Shown: positions 1 through 8,950, numbered from the stretch's first letter. The stretch is 64,000 nucleotides of DNA from Culturomica massiliensis (GCF_900091655.1 NZ_LT594621.1:2418001-2482000); one strand, 5' to 3'. Notes: generated by a model from the sequence alone, not told the origin. Program-made: numbers and translations.

Positions 1-569
1 ATGTCATGTGTTATTGTGCTTATCTGGCAGCCAAAATCGATTCTTCACGTGTATTCGGTATGGCCGGAATCCTGGATACAGCCCGTTACAAATCATTTCT
101 GGCAGAAGCGTTGAATGTTTCTCCGAAAGACATACAGGCATTATTACTCGGAGGTCACGGAGATACAATGGTGCCCCTGCCACGTTATACCACAGTTTGC
201 GGTATTCCTGTTACCGAACTGATCGACATGGAGCAATTGAAGGCCATCATCGAAAGAACAAAAGTCGGAGGTGGTGAATTGGTTAAATTGATGGGGACTT
301 CTGCCTGGTATGCTCCGGGTGCTGCTGCCGCCCAGATGGTGGAAGCTATCATTTGCAACTCCAGAAGAGTATTCCCGGTATGTGCTCTGTTGAACGGTGA
401 ATACGGAATGGAAAATATCTACCTGGGAGTTCCGGTTATCCTCGGTAAAAACGGAATTGAAAAGATCGTTGAAGTACAATTGAACGATGACGAAAAAGAG
501 TTATTGAAAAACTCGGCACAAGCCGTGAAGACAGTAATGAGTGTACTGGACAACATGAAAATGTTCTGA
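1..569 (+). CDS. mdh: Malate dehydrogenase, C-terminal part (5' end outside window)
   Basis: NAD-dependent interconversion of malate and oxaloacetate in the cytoplasm, feeding the reductive branch to fumarate and succinate. The frame is open from the window edge, so the methionine at base 6 is internal and the NAD-binding Rossmann half is missing. About 188 codons remain of a family length near 310. Visible are the GMAGILDTARY segment and the catalytic-histidine motif GGHGDTMVPLPRY, which places it in the LDH-like malate dehydrogenase group found in Bacteroidetes and Chlorobi. The residue that separates malate from lactate specificity lies in the missing half, so lactate dehydrogenase cannot be strictly excluded. 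It ends in a strong hairpin shared with the convergent downstream gene. Confidence 0.9.
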   Translation, partial: VMCYCAYLAAKIDSSRVFGMAGILDTARYKSFLAEALNVSPKDIQALLLGGHGDTMVPLPRYTTVCGIPVTELIDMEQLKAIIERTKVGGGELVKLMGTSAWYAPGAAAAQMVEAIICNSRRVFPVCALLNGEYGMENIYLGVPVILGKNGIEKIVEVQLNDDEKELLKNSAQAVKTVMSVLDNMKMF

Positions 570-593
570 TTTTAATTGAAACGGCATAACCGA

Positions 594-642
594 AACAACC
601 CCGGACACTGTGTACAACAGCGGATATCCGGGGTTGTTTTTT
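594..642. terminator. Bidirectional hairpin terminator between mdh and the protease gene
   Basis: An 11-bp perfect inverted repeat (AACAACCCCGG at 594-604, CCGGGGTTGTT at 628-638) is followed on the plus strand by a T-run. It lies between two convergent genes and touches the stop codon of the minus-strand gene, so it probably serves both. Confidence 0.8.
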
Positions 643-1096
643 ATTCCGTTGTCTCCTCCGGTTTCTCCAGTAACAATTTCCGGCCCGGATAATCAATAAC
701 CGCCCGGTGAGCGATAAGGAAATCGGACCCCAGCAAACCCATCACCTTCCGGTGTACATGTTTTTGGTACATATCATTGACATAATCCAAATCGATCACC
801 GCAATCCGTTTATCCCGCAATTTCAGTTCTCCGATACAAAACTGCCTTACACTTATTGTACGAACATCAGAAATCGAACCGGTAATTCCTCCGGATTGCA
901 ATTGCACGTCTGTTTCCTCCTCACATCCGTCAGGAAAAAACCGTCGGTCTGCCACAGTCACAGAAGCCCCGGTATCCACAATCATATCTCCCTGCTCCCC
1001 ATTGATCACAACCGGAACGAGCAAATGAAAACTATCACTTTCCAATTCCACAATTTCCAGAGGTACCGTTATTTTATTATTTCTCTTACGCTGCAT
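641..1096 (-). CDS. Retropepsin-like aspartic protease, 151 aa
   Basis: Small single-domain protein of the retroviral-type aspartyl protease fold (Asp_protease_2/gag-asp family). The active-site triad motif reads IVDTGASVTVAD near residues 40-50, and a second family signature GLLGSDFL lies near residue 120. Having one DTGA motif, it would be active as a dimer. No signal peptide is visible, so it is probably cytoplasmic, and its substrate is unknown. The open frame extends upstream to a TTG at 1141, but the first ATG, at 1096, leaves the conserved part intact and is preferred. It is a monocistronic gene, convergent with mdh and divergent from secDF. Family assignment is fairly firm; physiological role is unknown. 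Confidence 0.75.
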   Translation of the reverse strand: MQRKRNNKITVPLEIVELESDSFHLLVPVVINGEQGDMIVDTGASVTVADRRFFPDGCEEETDVQLQSGGITGSISDVRTISVRQFCIGELKLRDKRIAVIDLDYVNDMYQKHVHRKVMGLLGSDFLIAHRAVIDYPGRKLLLEKPEETTE

Positions 1097-1222
1097 ATTT
1101 ACTTTATCGGATTTAACCACGGCGAAGATACATTTTTGCAATCAAAAAAGCGAAAATAACCAATAATTGAAATTTGAAGACGGAGAATTAAAAATTAGCA
1201 TAGTTATTTCAAAAAAATATTA

Positions 1223-1230
1223 TACTTTTG
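1223..1230 (+). promoter_or_regulatory. Candidate -7 promoter element for secDF
   Basis: TACTTTTG matches the Bacteroidetes sigma-ABfr -7 consensus TAnnTTTG and lies about 55 bases before the secDF ATG in an AT-rich gap. No good -33 TTTG is seen at the usual spacing, so the call rests on the -7 box alone. Confidence 0.45.
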
Positions 1231-1284
1231 CGCATTAAATCTTCGTGGAAGAATTATTAAAGTTTAAATATAAATTAGTTAAAA

Positions 1285-4278
1285 ATGCGAAACAAAGGAG
1301 CGATCACACTACTCACAATAGCGCTCGCGCTAGTGAGTGCTTACCAGTTGTTTTTCACTTTCAAGACATCCCAGGTGGAGAAAGCGGCCCGGGAATACGC
1401 CAATGGCGACCCCGTGAAAGAGAGAGCATATCTGGATTCTATTGCAAACCAGAACGTATATAATTTTCTGGGACTTGCCAAATTTACGTACAAAGAATGT
1501 AAAGAATTAGAGCTTCCGTTAGGCCTCGACTTACGTGGAGGTATGAATGTAACCATGGAGGTGGATGTGGTGGATGTTGTCAAAAGCTTAGCAAACAACA
1601 GTCAGGATCCGGCCTTCTTGCAGGCTATCAACGAAGCTGTAACCATGCGTACGAAAAGTCCCAAAGACTTCGTTACCTTGTTCGGGGAAGCTTTTGCCCG
1701 GATCGCACCGAATGCTCAATTGGCATCTCCGGACATTTTCGGTACCGTAGAGATGAAAGATAAAATCAAAGTCGGAGCCAGCAACAAAGAAGTGCTGGAT
1801 GTCATCCGCAAAGAAGCAGAAGGAGCGATCGACAATACGTTCAATATTTTACGTACCCGTATCGACCGTTTCGGCGTAGCTCAACCCAACATCCGTAAAG
1901 CAGATATTTCCGGACGTATCAACATCGAACTTCCGGGTATCAAAGATGCACAACGGGTAAGAAAGCTCTTGCAAGGAACGGCTGCCCTGGAATTTTTCGA
2001 AACGTTCGAAAATTCCGAGTTCTATCCTCATTTGGCAGCTATCAACGAAAAACTGAGAGATATTGAAATTACCGGAGACATTCTCGGGTTGAGTAAAGAT
2101 ACGGTTCAGGTTACAACAGTAACCGAAGAAGTAGCTGCCGACTCCACCGATGAAGGTATCGATGCTTTGTTGAAAGCAGCCCAAGATTCAAGCTCACTGA
2201 GCAATGATGAAGCAGCTTTCCGGAAACAAAATCCGCTTTTCGCTCTCTTAAATCCGGCAGTTGCACAAAACGGAGCATTACGTCCCGGATCTACCGTAGG
2301 TTATGCCCGCTTGAAAGATACATCGGCAATCAATGCTATGTTAGCTTTACCACAGGTTAAATCTTTGATCCCACGTAACGCACGCTTGTATTGGGAAATG
2401 AAACCGGAAGGTGATTTCTTAGCGATGCATGCCATCAAAATCACTACCCGTGACGGTAAAGCACCGTTGGACGGCGGTGTCATTGTAGATGCCCGTAAAT
2501 CTTTCGACGAGCAAAGCGGCGGTTCTCCTGTCGTATCCATGAATATGAACGGTGAAGGTGCCAAAGTATGGGCCCGGATGACCAAAGAAAACGTAGGACG
2601 CTGTGTCGCCATCGTATTGGACGGTTATGTATGCTCTTCTCCCGTTGTAAATACCGAAATCAAAGGAGGTAGCTCTCAGATTTCCGGACACTTCGGCGTA
2701 AAAGAAGCAGAAGACTTGGCCAACATTCTGAAATCCGGTAAATTACCGGCTCCGGCACGTATCATTGCCGACGAAATCGTAGGACCCTCCCTGGGACAGG
2801 AATCCATCCAGACCGGTATGTGGTCCTTTATTATTGCTTTCGCATTGGTATTGTTCTACATGCTTTTCTTCTATAGTAAAGGTGCGGGATTAGCTGCCGA
2901 CATTGCATTGCTGGCGAACTTATTCTTCCTGTTCGGTATTCTGGCTTCCATCGGAGCGGTACTGACACTGCCGGGTATCGCCGGTATTGTGTTGACAATG
3001 GGTATGTCTGTCGATGCCAATGTATTGATATACGAACGCATCGAGGAAGAAAGACGTGCCGGAAAAGGCCTGAAACTCGCTATTAAAGAGGGATACAAAA
3101 ATGCTTATTCTGCCATTATCGACAGTAACGTAACGACCTTACTGACCGGTTTTATCCTTTATTACTTCGGTGAAGGTCCGATCAAAGGTTTTGCTACGAC
3201 ATTGATCATCGGTATTTTCTCTTCTTTGTTCTGTGCCATTTTCCTTACCCGTTTGATCTTAGACCGGGCAGCCTCCAGAAGCGAAAGCGTACCTTTCACG
3301 ACCAAACTGACACAAAACTGGTTGAGAGACCCGAAATTCCCGTTCCTGAAAAAACGCAAAATCTCTTATGTCCTTTCCGGGACAGTCGTAATCTTATCCC
3401 TTGTTTTCCTTTTCGGAAAAGGACTGGATAAAGGTATCGACTTCGTAGGTGGTAGAACCTATACCGTTACTTTCGACCGTCCGGTTCAGGTGGAAGAAGT
3501 GGCTGGCAGTCTGGCAGAGGTATACGGTAGTGCGCCTGAGGTAAAAACTTTCGGAGGGGACAACCAGGTGAGAATCACCACCAAATACAAAATCGATGCA
3601 GAAGGCACCGAAGTGGATGACGAAGTTGAAACCTTGTTATACGAAGGCTTACAGCAATATTTGCCGGAAGGTACTTCCCGCGAGCAGTTCCTGGAAGTAA
3701 ACCGTCAGATGTCTGAAAAAGTAGGACCCGCCGTAGCCGAAGACATCACCCGGGCAGCCATCTGGTCTGTAGTCTTCGCATTGATCGGTATATTCCTCTA
3801 CATCATGGTCCGTTTCTCTCAATGGCAATACGGTGCCGGTGCCGTGATCGGCTTGGCTCACAACGTCATCATCGTAATGGGAGCATTCTCTGCTTTCTCC
3901 GGTATTCTGCCGTTCTCATTGGAAATCGACCAGGCATTTATCGCCGCTATCCTGACGGTTGTCGGATACTCGATCAATGATACCGTGGTTGTATTCGACC
4001 GTATCCGTGAATACCACAACCTATATCCGAAACGGGACGATATGGAAGTGACCGACGAAGCATTGAACTCGACCTTGCGCCGTACGTTCAACACCTCGTT
4101 ATCTACCATTGTCGTATTGCTGGCTATCTTCATTTTCGGCGGTACTTCAATCAAAGGCTTTATATTCGCCTTGTTGATCGGTATTGTAGTCGGTACTTAT
4201 TCTTCCTTGTTCGTTGCCACTCCGGTTTCTTATGACTTGAGACGGAGATTCGGCAAGAAAAAAGAAATAAAGAAATAA
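1285..4278 (+). CDS. secDF: Protein translocase subunit SecDF (fused), 997 aa
   Basis: Inner-membrane RND-family accessory of the Sec translocon that uses the proton gradient to pull exported proteins through SecYEG. SecD and SecF are fused, as is usual in Bacteroidetes. Visible in order: an N-terminal membrane anchor (residues 5-25); the SecD periplasmic region opening with LPLGLDLRGGMNVTME; a long lineage-type insertion rich in A/D/S around residues 255-345; the SecD transmembrane block near 510-670 with MGMSVDANVLIYERI; then SecF with KGIDFVGGRTYTV near 710 and its own transmembrane block with VGYSINDTVVVFDRI. Both halves keep the conserved D-N/D transmembrane motifs, so it should be functional. 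It sits alone between its own candidate promoter and a strong terminator. Confidence 0.97.
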   Translation: MRNKGAITLLTIALALVSAYQLFFTFKTSQVEKAAREYANGDPVKERAYLDSIANQNVYNFLGLAKFTYKECKELELPLGLDLRGGMNVTMEVDVVDVVKSLANNSQDPAFLQAINEAVTMRTKSPKDFVTLFGEAFARIAPNAQLASPDIFGTVEMKDKIKVGASNKEVLDVIRKEAEGAIDNTFNILRTRIDRFGVAQPNIRKADISGRINIELPGIKDAQRVRKLLQGTAALEFFETFENSEFYPHLAAINEKLRDIEITGDILGLSKDTVQVTTVTEEVAADSTDEGIDALLKAAQDSSSLSNDEAAFRKQNPLFALLNPAVAQNGALRPGSTVGYARLKDTSAINAMLALPQVKSLIPRNARLYWEMKPEGDFLAMHAIKITTRDGKAPLDGGVIVDARKSFDEQSGGSPVVSMNMNGEGAKVWARMTKENVGRCVAIVLDGYVCSSPVVNTEIKGGSSQISGHFGVKEAEDLANILKSGKLPAPARIIADEIVGPSLGQESIQTGMWSFIIAFALVLFYMLFFYSKGAGLAADIALLANLFFLFGILASIGAVLTLPGIAGIVLTMGMSVDANVLIYERIEEERRAGKGLKLAIKEGYKNAYSAIIDSNVTTLLTGFILYYFGEGPIKGFATTLIIGIFSSLFCAIFLTRLILDRAASRSESVPFTTKLTQNWLRDPKFPFLKKRKISYVLSGTVVILSLVFLFGKGLDKGIDFVGGRTYTVTFDRPVQVEEVAGSLAEVYGSAPEVKTFGGDNQVRITTKYKIDAEGTEVDDEVETLLYEGLQQYLPEGTSREQFLEVNRQMSEKVGPAVAEDITRAAIWSVVFALIGIFLYIMVRFSQWQYGAGAVIGLAHNVIIVMGAFSAFSGILPFSLEIDQAFIAAILTVVGYSINDTVVVFDRIREYHNLYPKRDDMEVTDEALNSTLRRTFNTSLSTIVVLLAIFIFGGTSIKGFIFALLIGIVVGTYSSLFVATPVSYDLRRRFGKKKEIKK

Positions 4279-4298
4279 AAGACTGCATTGTCTTTGAA

Positions 4299-4326
4299 AG
4301 CCGCCGTTTTTTCGGCGGCTTTTTTT
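4299..4326 (+). terminator. Rho-independent terminator of secDF
   Basis: An 8-bp GC-rich stem (AGCCGCCG / CGGCGGCT) with a six-T loop is followed directly by six Ts, 20 bases after the secDF stop codon. Confidence 0.92.
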
Positions 4327-4327
4327 A

Positions 4328-4335
4328 TATATTTG
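4328..4335 (+). promoter_or_regulatory. Candidate -7 promoter element for the hydrogenase locus
   Basis: TATATTTG fits TAnnTTTG exactly. It begins right after the secDF terminator T-run and sits 29 bases before the first hydrogenase ATG. No clear -33 TTTG is seen because the terminator stem occupies that place. Confidence 0.45.
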
Positions 4336-4364
4336 TAGAATATATCAACCCAAACATATCTTCT

Positions 4365-6074
4365 ATGATGACTCAGCGTCCCATTTATACGGAACCGGAC
4401 AATTGTCAGGATTGTTACAAATGCATCCGCGAATGTCCAGTAAAAGCGATTCGGATAGAGAATAACAAAGCTTATATTATCGCCGACCGTTGTATCTATT
4501 GCGGCCATTGCACGCAAATATGTCCGACCGGAGCCAAAAAAATACGTAATGGAGTACCCGTCGTAAAAGCAATCTTACAACAACACAAAAAAGTCATACT
4601 ATCTCTGGCTCCTTCCTATGTGAGCGAATTCAGCGATATTCCGACACCGGTCCTCATACATGCAATCAAGCAGCTGGGATTCAGTGATGTCTCCGAGACA
4701 GCCCTCGGTGCAGAATTGGTTTCGGACACTGTAAACCGGTATTTGCTGGAATCTCCTCCCGGAATTTACATTTCTTCCGCCTGTCCGGTCGTCGTCGAAT
4801 ACATCCGGAAATATGCCCCGGAAATTCTTCCGTCCCTCACGCCGGTTTTATCTCCGCTGCTGGCACATGCACGCCTGCTGAAAAGCAAATACGGAGAAGA
4901 CACAAAGGTCATTTTTGCAGGTCCCTGTATCGGCAAAAAGATAGAAGCCGACAATCATAAGGAATTGGTTCAGATCGCCATCACCTTTAAAGATCTGCGC
5001 CAATGGCTGGGAGAAGAAGGTATCGCCTTAGACGTGTCTCCTCAAAATAAGGAGAATTCGGAATTCGTACCTTACCATTCCGGAGAAGGTGCACTTTACC
5101 CGGTGGAAGGCGGTATGCTGGCCGGCATCCACGGAGATGATAAAAAAATTATCAAAATGGCGTTTTCGGGTATGGAAAACGTAAGGGATGTACTCCGTAA
5201 TCTGCATCGGGAAAACCGGAAAGACAGCGTATTCCTGGAACTTCTTTCCTGCAAGGGAGGATGCATCAACGGTCCCGGAAAACTGAGCCCGTCATCGCTG
5301 GCACTCAAACGATACGAGGTTACCCGCAAAGCGGAGAAAGAGCGCCCCGCCCCGTTGGTAGCCCCCCCGGACCTCTTTGCTTGCTATAAAGCCGATCCCC
5401 AAACTGACACCGCCGATTACAGCGAGGAACAGATTGTTCAGGCCCTCTCTGCCGTCGGCAAAACATCTGCTGCCGACGAACTGAATTGCAGCGGTTGCGG
5501 ATACGACAGTTGCCGCGATTTTGCCCGGGCATTGCTGGCCGGCAGAGCAGAAGAAAACATGTGTGTATCGTATATGCGTAAAATCGCTCACGATAAAGCC
5601 ACCGTATTATTGCAGAAAATCCCGGCAGGTGTTATTCTGGCCGATTCCGATTTAAAGGTAGTAGATATGAACCGGTTTGCCGCCGAGCTTCTGGGAGAAG
5701 AAACATCACTGGTATACGACGCTTCTCCGGGCTTGCAAGGTGTTGCCCTGGAAGATATATGCTCCTTCCCTGGACTATTCGGAGCGGCCCTCTCAACCGG
5801 AAAAGAAATTATCGAACGGCAAATCCGGGAAAACGACAAGATATGGATGCTCTCGATATACAACATCCAGCCTCATCGCCTGGTATTCGGCCTGCTGCAA
5901 GACATGCGCGAACCTTACGGAAAAAAACAGTGGATGCTGAATAAAACGGATGAAGTGATCCGGAAACACATGGAAACCGTCCGGCAGATCGCCTGCTTAC
6001 TCGGAGAGAATGCGGCCTTCACGGATACTTCCCTGAAAGCCGTAATAGAAACCCTGAAAGGTAAAGAAGAATAA
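4365..6074 (+). CDS. Putative sensory [FeFe]-hydrogenase (group C type, HydS-like) with PAS-like region, 569 aa
   Basis: Two N-terminal 4Fe-4S motifs (CQDCYKCIRECP and CIYCGHCTQICP, residues 19-52) precede an H-cluster domain with all three signature loops: SSACPVVVEY (near 138), GPCIGKKIE (near 187) and LSCKGGCINGPG (near 295). A further Cys cluster, CSGCGYDSC, near 375 and a PAS-like region (about 410-520, ending in a VFGLLQDM strand) follow. This order is that of group C sensory [FeFe]-hydrogenases. The first Cys of the catalytic TSCCP loop is Ala here, so the usual proton-shuttle Cys is absent, which fits a sensor rather than a high-turnover enzyme. No kinase domain is present. The next gene, 34 bases on, is a phosphatase, suggesting that H2 or redox state is passed to it. 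Maturases HydEFG are not in the window. Confidence 0.85.
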   Translation: MMTQRPIYTEPDNCQDCYKCIRECPVKAIRIENNKAYIIADRCIYCGHCTQICPTGAKKIRNGVPVVKAILQQHKKVILSLAPSYVSEFSDIPTPVLIHAIKQLGFSDVSETALGAELVSDTVNRYLLESPPGIYISSACPVVVEYIRKYAPEILPSLTPVLSPLLAHARLLKSKYGEDTKVIFAGPCIGKKIEADNHKELVQIAITFKDLRQWLGEEGIALDVSPQNKENSEFVPYHSGEGALYPVEGGMLAGIHGDDKKIIKMAFSGMENVRDVLRNLHRENRKDSVFLELLSCKGGCINGPGKLSPSSLALKRYEVTRKAEKERPAPLVAPPDLFACYKADPQTDTADYSEEQIVQALSAVGKTSAADELNCSGCGYDSCRDFARALLAGRAEENMCVSYMRKIAHDKATVLLQKIPAGVILADSDLKVVDMNRFAAELLGEETSLVYDASPGLQGVALEDICSFPGLFGAALSTGKEIIERQIRENDKIWMLSIYNIQPHRLVFGLLQDMREPYGKKQWMLNKTDEVIRKHMETVRQIACLLGENAAFTDTSLKAVIETLKGKEE

Positions 6075-6108
6075 GAACAATACCGTCATCCCAAACCTCA
6101 ACGCCACT

Positions 6109-7287
6109 ATGATTGCTTCTGATATTTTCATCGAGATCGATTATTACCAAAAAAACAAAGCCGGTAACAGCGTTTGCGGCGATTGTTTTATGTCCAGACG
6201 TCTGAAAGGAGAAGGACGTATTATCGGCGTACTTTCAGACGGCCTGGGAAGCGGCATCAAAGCCAGCGTGCTTTCTTCGATGACAGCTACAATGGCCATC
6301 AATTATACGGCAATGAATGAATCCATTCTCTCGACAGCCCGTTCCATTATCGATACACTTCCCCAAGACCGGGACAAACAAATCAGTTATTCGACATTCT
6401 GTATCCTGGATATCGACTGTTTCGGCAATACCAAGGTCATCGAATATGAAACGCCGGCATTCCATCTTCTCCGGAAGGGAGAATTACAGGAAGTAAGGAA
6501 GGAAAAAATACCGGTCAAACGATTGGATTTACTGGACTCTGCCATGTGGATCTCGGAATTCAAACTGGAAAAAGAAGATCGTCTGATCTTTTTTACAGAC
6601 GGCATCAGCCAATCGGGCATGGGAGGCTCCCGCTTTCCGGCAGGCTGGGATAAAGAAATCCCTGACTATCTTCGGGAAATCGTCCGTTCACATCCAACGA
6701 TCTCAGCCGAAGAACTGGCCCACCGTATGGTCATCCAGGCAGAAAAAAACGACGGCTATAACCTGCTCGACGATGCCAGTTGCTTTGTCATATACAACCG
6801 GACTCCCCGCAACTTACTCATCTGTTCCGGCCCGCCTTACGATCCGAAAAACGACAACTACCTAGCCGGTAAATTCAAGGATTTCAAAGGGAAAAAAGTA
6901 ATTTGCGGAGGAACAACCGCCCGGATACTCTCGCGGGAACTCCATATCCCCATCGAAATCTCAACAAACGACAACGGCGATGACCTGCCTCCGACCTCTG
7001 ACATGGAAGGAGTTGATCTCGTTACCGAAGGTATCCTGACTTTGAGCCAAACCGAACGCATACTCTCCGGCAAAGAAGACGACAAAAATGCAGGAGGAGC
7101 CGGCGAGTTATTCCGCCTGCTACACAACAGCGACAAAATCACATTCCTGGTCGGCACCTGTATTAACATTGCCCACCAGGACCCGACATTGCCGGTAGAA
7201 CTGGAAATCCGAAGGAACGTCATCAAAAATATCAAATTTTTATTAGAGACAAAATTCCTTAAAGACGTTGAAATTAGCTATCTTTGA
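6109..7287 (+). CDS. SpoIIE/PP2C-type protein phosphatase linked to the hydrogenase sensor, 392 aa
   Basis: Residues 1-215 form a SpoIIE-type PP2C serine/threonine phosphatase. The metal-binding Asp motifs are visible as LSDGLGSGIKAS (near 43), FTDGISQSG (near 164) and LLDDASCFVI (near 222). The C-terminal 165 residues hold a separate domain, beginning near LICSGPPYDP and containing GKKVICGGTTARILSREL, which I do not recognise by name. No membrane segment or signal peptide is seen. It is 34 bases behind the sensory hydrogenase and presumably co-transcribed. This pairing is the reported neighbourhood of phosphatase-linked group C [FeFe]-hydrogenases. The phosphoprotein target is not visible; an anti-sigma-antagonist-type partner is the family precedent, but none is encoded nearby. 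Confidence 0.85.
   Translation: MIASDIFIEIDYYQKNKAGNSVCGDCFMSRRLKGEGRIIGVLSDGLGSGIKASVLSSMTATMAINYTAMNESILSTARSIIDTLPQDRDKQISYSTFCILDIDCFGNTKVIEYETPAFHLLRKGELQEVRKEKIPVKRLDLLDSAMWISEFKLEKEDRLIFFTDGISQSGMGGSRFPAGWDKEIPDYLREIVRSHPTISAEELAHRMVIQAEKNDGYNLLDDASCFVIYNRTPRNLLICSGPPYDPKNDNYLAGKFKDFKGKKVICGGTTARILSRELHIPIEISTNDNGDDLPPTSDMEGVDLVTEGILTLSQTERILSGKEDDKNAGGAGELFRLLHNSDKITFLVGTCINIAHQDPTLPVELEIRRNVIKNIKFLLETKFLKDVEISYL
7279..7286 (+). promoter_or_regulatory. Possible internal -7 element before the group B hydrogenase
   Basis: TATCTTTG (fits TAnnTTTG) overlaps the phosphatase stop codon, 131 bases before the next ATG. No clear -33 box is seen. The 130-base gap to the next gene makes an independent start plausible but unproven. 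The rest of the gap (7288-7417) is AT-rich, with a TAAAATCTAAAATC-type repeat at about 7386-7410. Confidence 0.3.
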
Positions 7288-7417
7288 GCCCTGAAATTAA
7301 AAACGAGGTCATTCAATTTACGGTTTATAATTTATGAATTAGGACTATCTCTTTACGGAACCGTTCAGAGCCTGAAACAATCGTAAATTTAAAATCTAAA
7401 ATCTAAAATAAAATAAA

Positions 7418-8830
7418 ATGTTGTACGATAACTTTGCAATGCTCACCAAACGGGAGTTGCTGATCCGGATCGTCAAATTACTGAAAGAGGATGAGTTAGT
7501 TACAAAGCTAAAATACCTGCCGGTCGAAATGCGCCCCCGCAATAAAAAACCGGTAAGATGTTGTGTCCATAAAGACCGCTACATTCTCAAACACAAAATC
7601 ATTTCCATTCTCGGCTTTGAAATCAAAGACGAAGAAATCGATTTGATTCACTTGTCGGAATTTGCCCGCATGGCCATGGCCAACAAAAACACGAAAGAAA
7701 ACATTTTGTCGGTTGTGCACGAGGCCTGTAGTGCCTGTATCCAATCCCAGTATGCGGTTACCAACCTCTGCCGGGGATGCGAGGGACGTCCCTGTGTTAT
7801 GAACTGTCCCAAAGCCGCCATTTCTTTTAAAGGCGGTAAAGCTTCGATCAGCACCGAAGATTGTGTCAGTTGCGGACTGTGTCAGAAAGTATGTCCCTAT
7901 CACGCCATTGTATACACCCCTGTACCGTGCCAGGAAGCTTGCCCGGTAAATGCAATCGACAAAGACGAAGAGGGAATCGAACACATCGACAAAAGTAAAT
8001 GCATCTATTGCGGAAAATGTATGCAAGCCTGTCCTTATGGCGCCATTATGGAACGTTCGAAGATCATCGACATACATAAAACGATGACCCACCCCAATAA
8101 AAAAATCGTTGCCATTCCGGCTCCTGCCATATACGGGCAATTCAATGCTTCTCCGGGACAGATCCTATCCGCCATCAAGCAAATCGGTTTCGATGACGTC
8201 ATCGAAGTTGCTTACGGAGCCGAGGTCACAGCAGCTAACGAAGCCCAAGAGCTGAAAGAACGTTTGGCTGAAGGTGTGACATTTATGACGTCCTCCTGCT
8301 GTCCGGCTTATACCGGCTGGGTAGACAAACACGCTCCCATGCTGAAACCTTATGTGTCGGATACCCGAAGCCCGATGGTCTATGCCGCACGATACGCCAA
8401 AGAAAAGTATCCGGATGCGGAAGTTGTATTTATCGGTCCCTGTCTGGCCAAACGTTATGAAGCCGAATCGGTCCCGGAAGTGGATTATGTCATGAGCTTC
8501 GAAGAGTTGGGCGCTTTTATGGTAGCCTACGACATAGATGTCGCCAACTGTGGGGAGAAAGAATTAAGCAGCGAAGTGACACGCTTCGGTCGCGGCTTTG
8601 CCCAGGCAGGAGGTGTTCGCCAGGCAATTGCCAATGCCGTCGGAGACGAAGTCACTACTACAGCCATCGAAGGACTCGATAAAAAAAATCAGGGTTTACT
8701 CAAAGCCATGATCAAAAGACCGGAAGCCAACTTTATAGAAGTCATGGCCTGTGACGGCGGATGCATCAACGGCCCCTGTTCATTAGCCCCCTTGACCCTC
8801 GCCAGACGGCAAATCAAAAAAATACTATAA
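7418..8830 (+). CDS. Group B type [FeFe]-hydrogenase with multiple ferredoxin clusters, 470 aa
   Basis: Predicted cytoplasmic iron-only hydrogenase. Residues 1-100 form a helical N-terminal region without recognised motifs. Residues 105-215 are rich in Cys clusters, including CRGCEGRPCVMNCP, CVSCGLCQKVCP and CIYCGKCMQACP, each of 4Fe-4S type. The H-cluster loops are TSSCCPAYTGW (near 292), GPCLAKRYE (near 340) and VMACDGGCINGPC (near 443). Unlike the sensor upstream, it keeps the CC pair, including the proton-shuttle Cys. The GPC variant of loop two and the GPC ending of loop three are typical of group B rather than the bifurcating group A enzymes. Direction and electron partner are not determinable here; fermentative H2 turnover with ferredoxin is the likely role. 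It follows the sensor/phosphatase pair on the same strand. Confidence 0.87.
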   Translation: MLYDNFAMLTKRELLIRIVKLLKEDELVTKLKYLPVEMRPRNKKPVRCCVHKDRYILKHKIISILGFEIKDEEIDLIHLSEFARMAMANKNTKENILSVVHEACSACIQSQYAVTNLCRGCEGRPCVMNCPKAAISFKGGKASISTEDCVSCGLCQKVCPYHAIVYTPVPCQEACPVNAIDKDEEGIEHIDKSKCIYCGKCMQACPYGAIMERSKIIDIHKTMTHPNKKIVAIPAPAIYGQFNASPGQILSAIKQIGFDDVIEVAYGAEVTAANEAQELKERLAEGVTFMTSSCCPAYTGWVDKHAPMLKPYVSDTRSPMVYAARYAKEKYPDAEVVFIGPCLAKRYEAESVPEVDYVMSFEELGAFMVAYDIDVANCGEKELSSEVTRFGRGFAQAGGVRQAIANAVGDEVTTTAIEGLDKKNQGLLKAMIKRPEANFIEVMACDGGCINGPCSLAPLTLARRQIKKIL

Positions 8831-8917
8831 CTTTATTGTAAAGACAGAACAAAAAAGTAAAGCTTTAAATAAGCCGCATATCTTCTAAAGTCGGCTAGTT
8901 AAGAATTCTTTTTATAT

Positions 8918-8950
8918 AAGAGCCCGGTGCAATGCCGGGCTCTTTCCATT
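8918..8950 (+). terminator. Terminator of the hydrogenase locus
   Basis: A 10-bp perfect stem (AAGAGCCCGG at 8918-8927, CCGGGCTCTT at 8935-8944) with a 7-base loop ends in a short T-stretch. The tail is weak but the stem is strong and lies about 90 bases after the stop. Confidence 0.75.

Noticed and set aside
1097..1141. Longer TTG-started version of the retropepsin-like protein
   Set aside because: The extra 15 residues match nothing in the family, and a normal ATG is available at 1096.
4365..8830. Electron-bifurcating hydrogenase operon (HydABC)
   Set aside because: No NADH-binding HydB or HydC-like genes are present, and loops two and three are of the GPC types rather than the group A forms.
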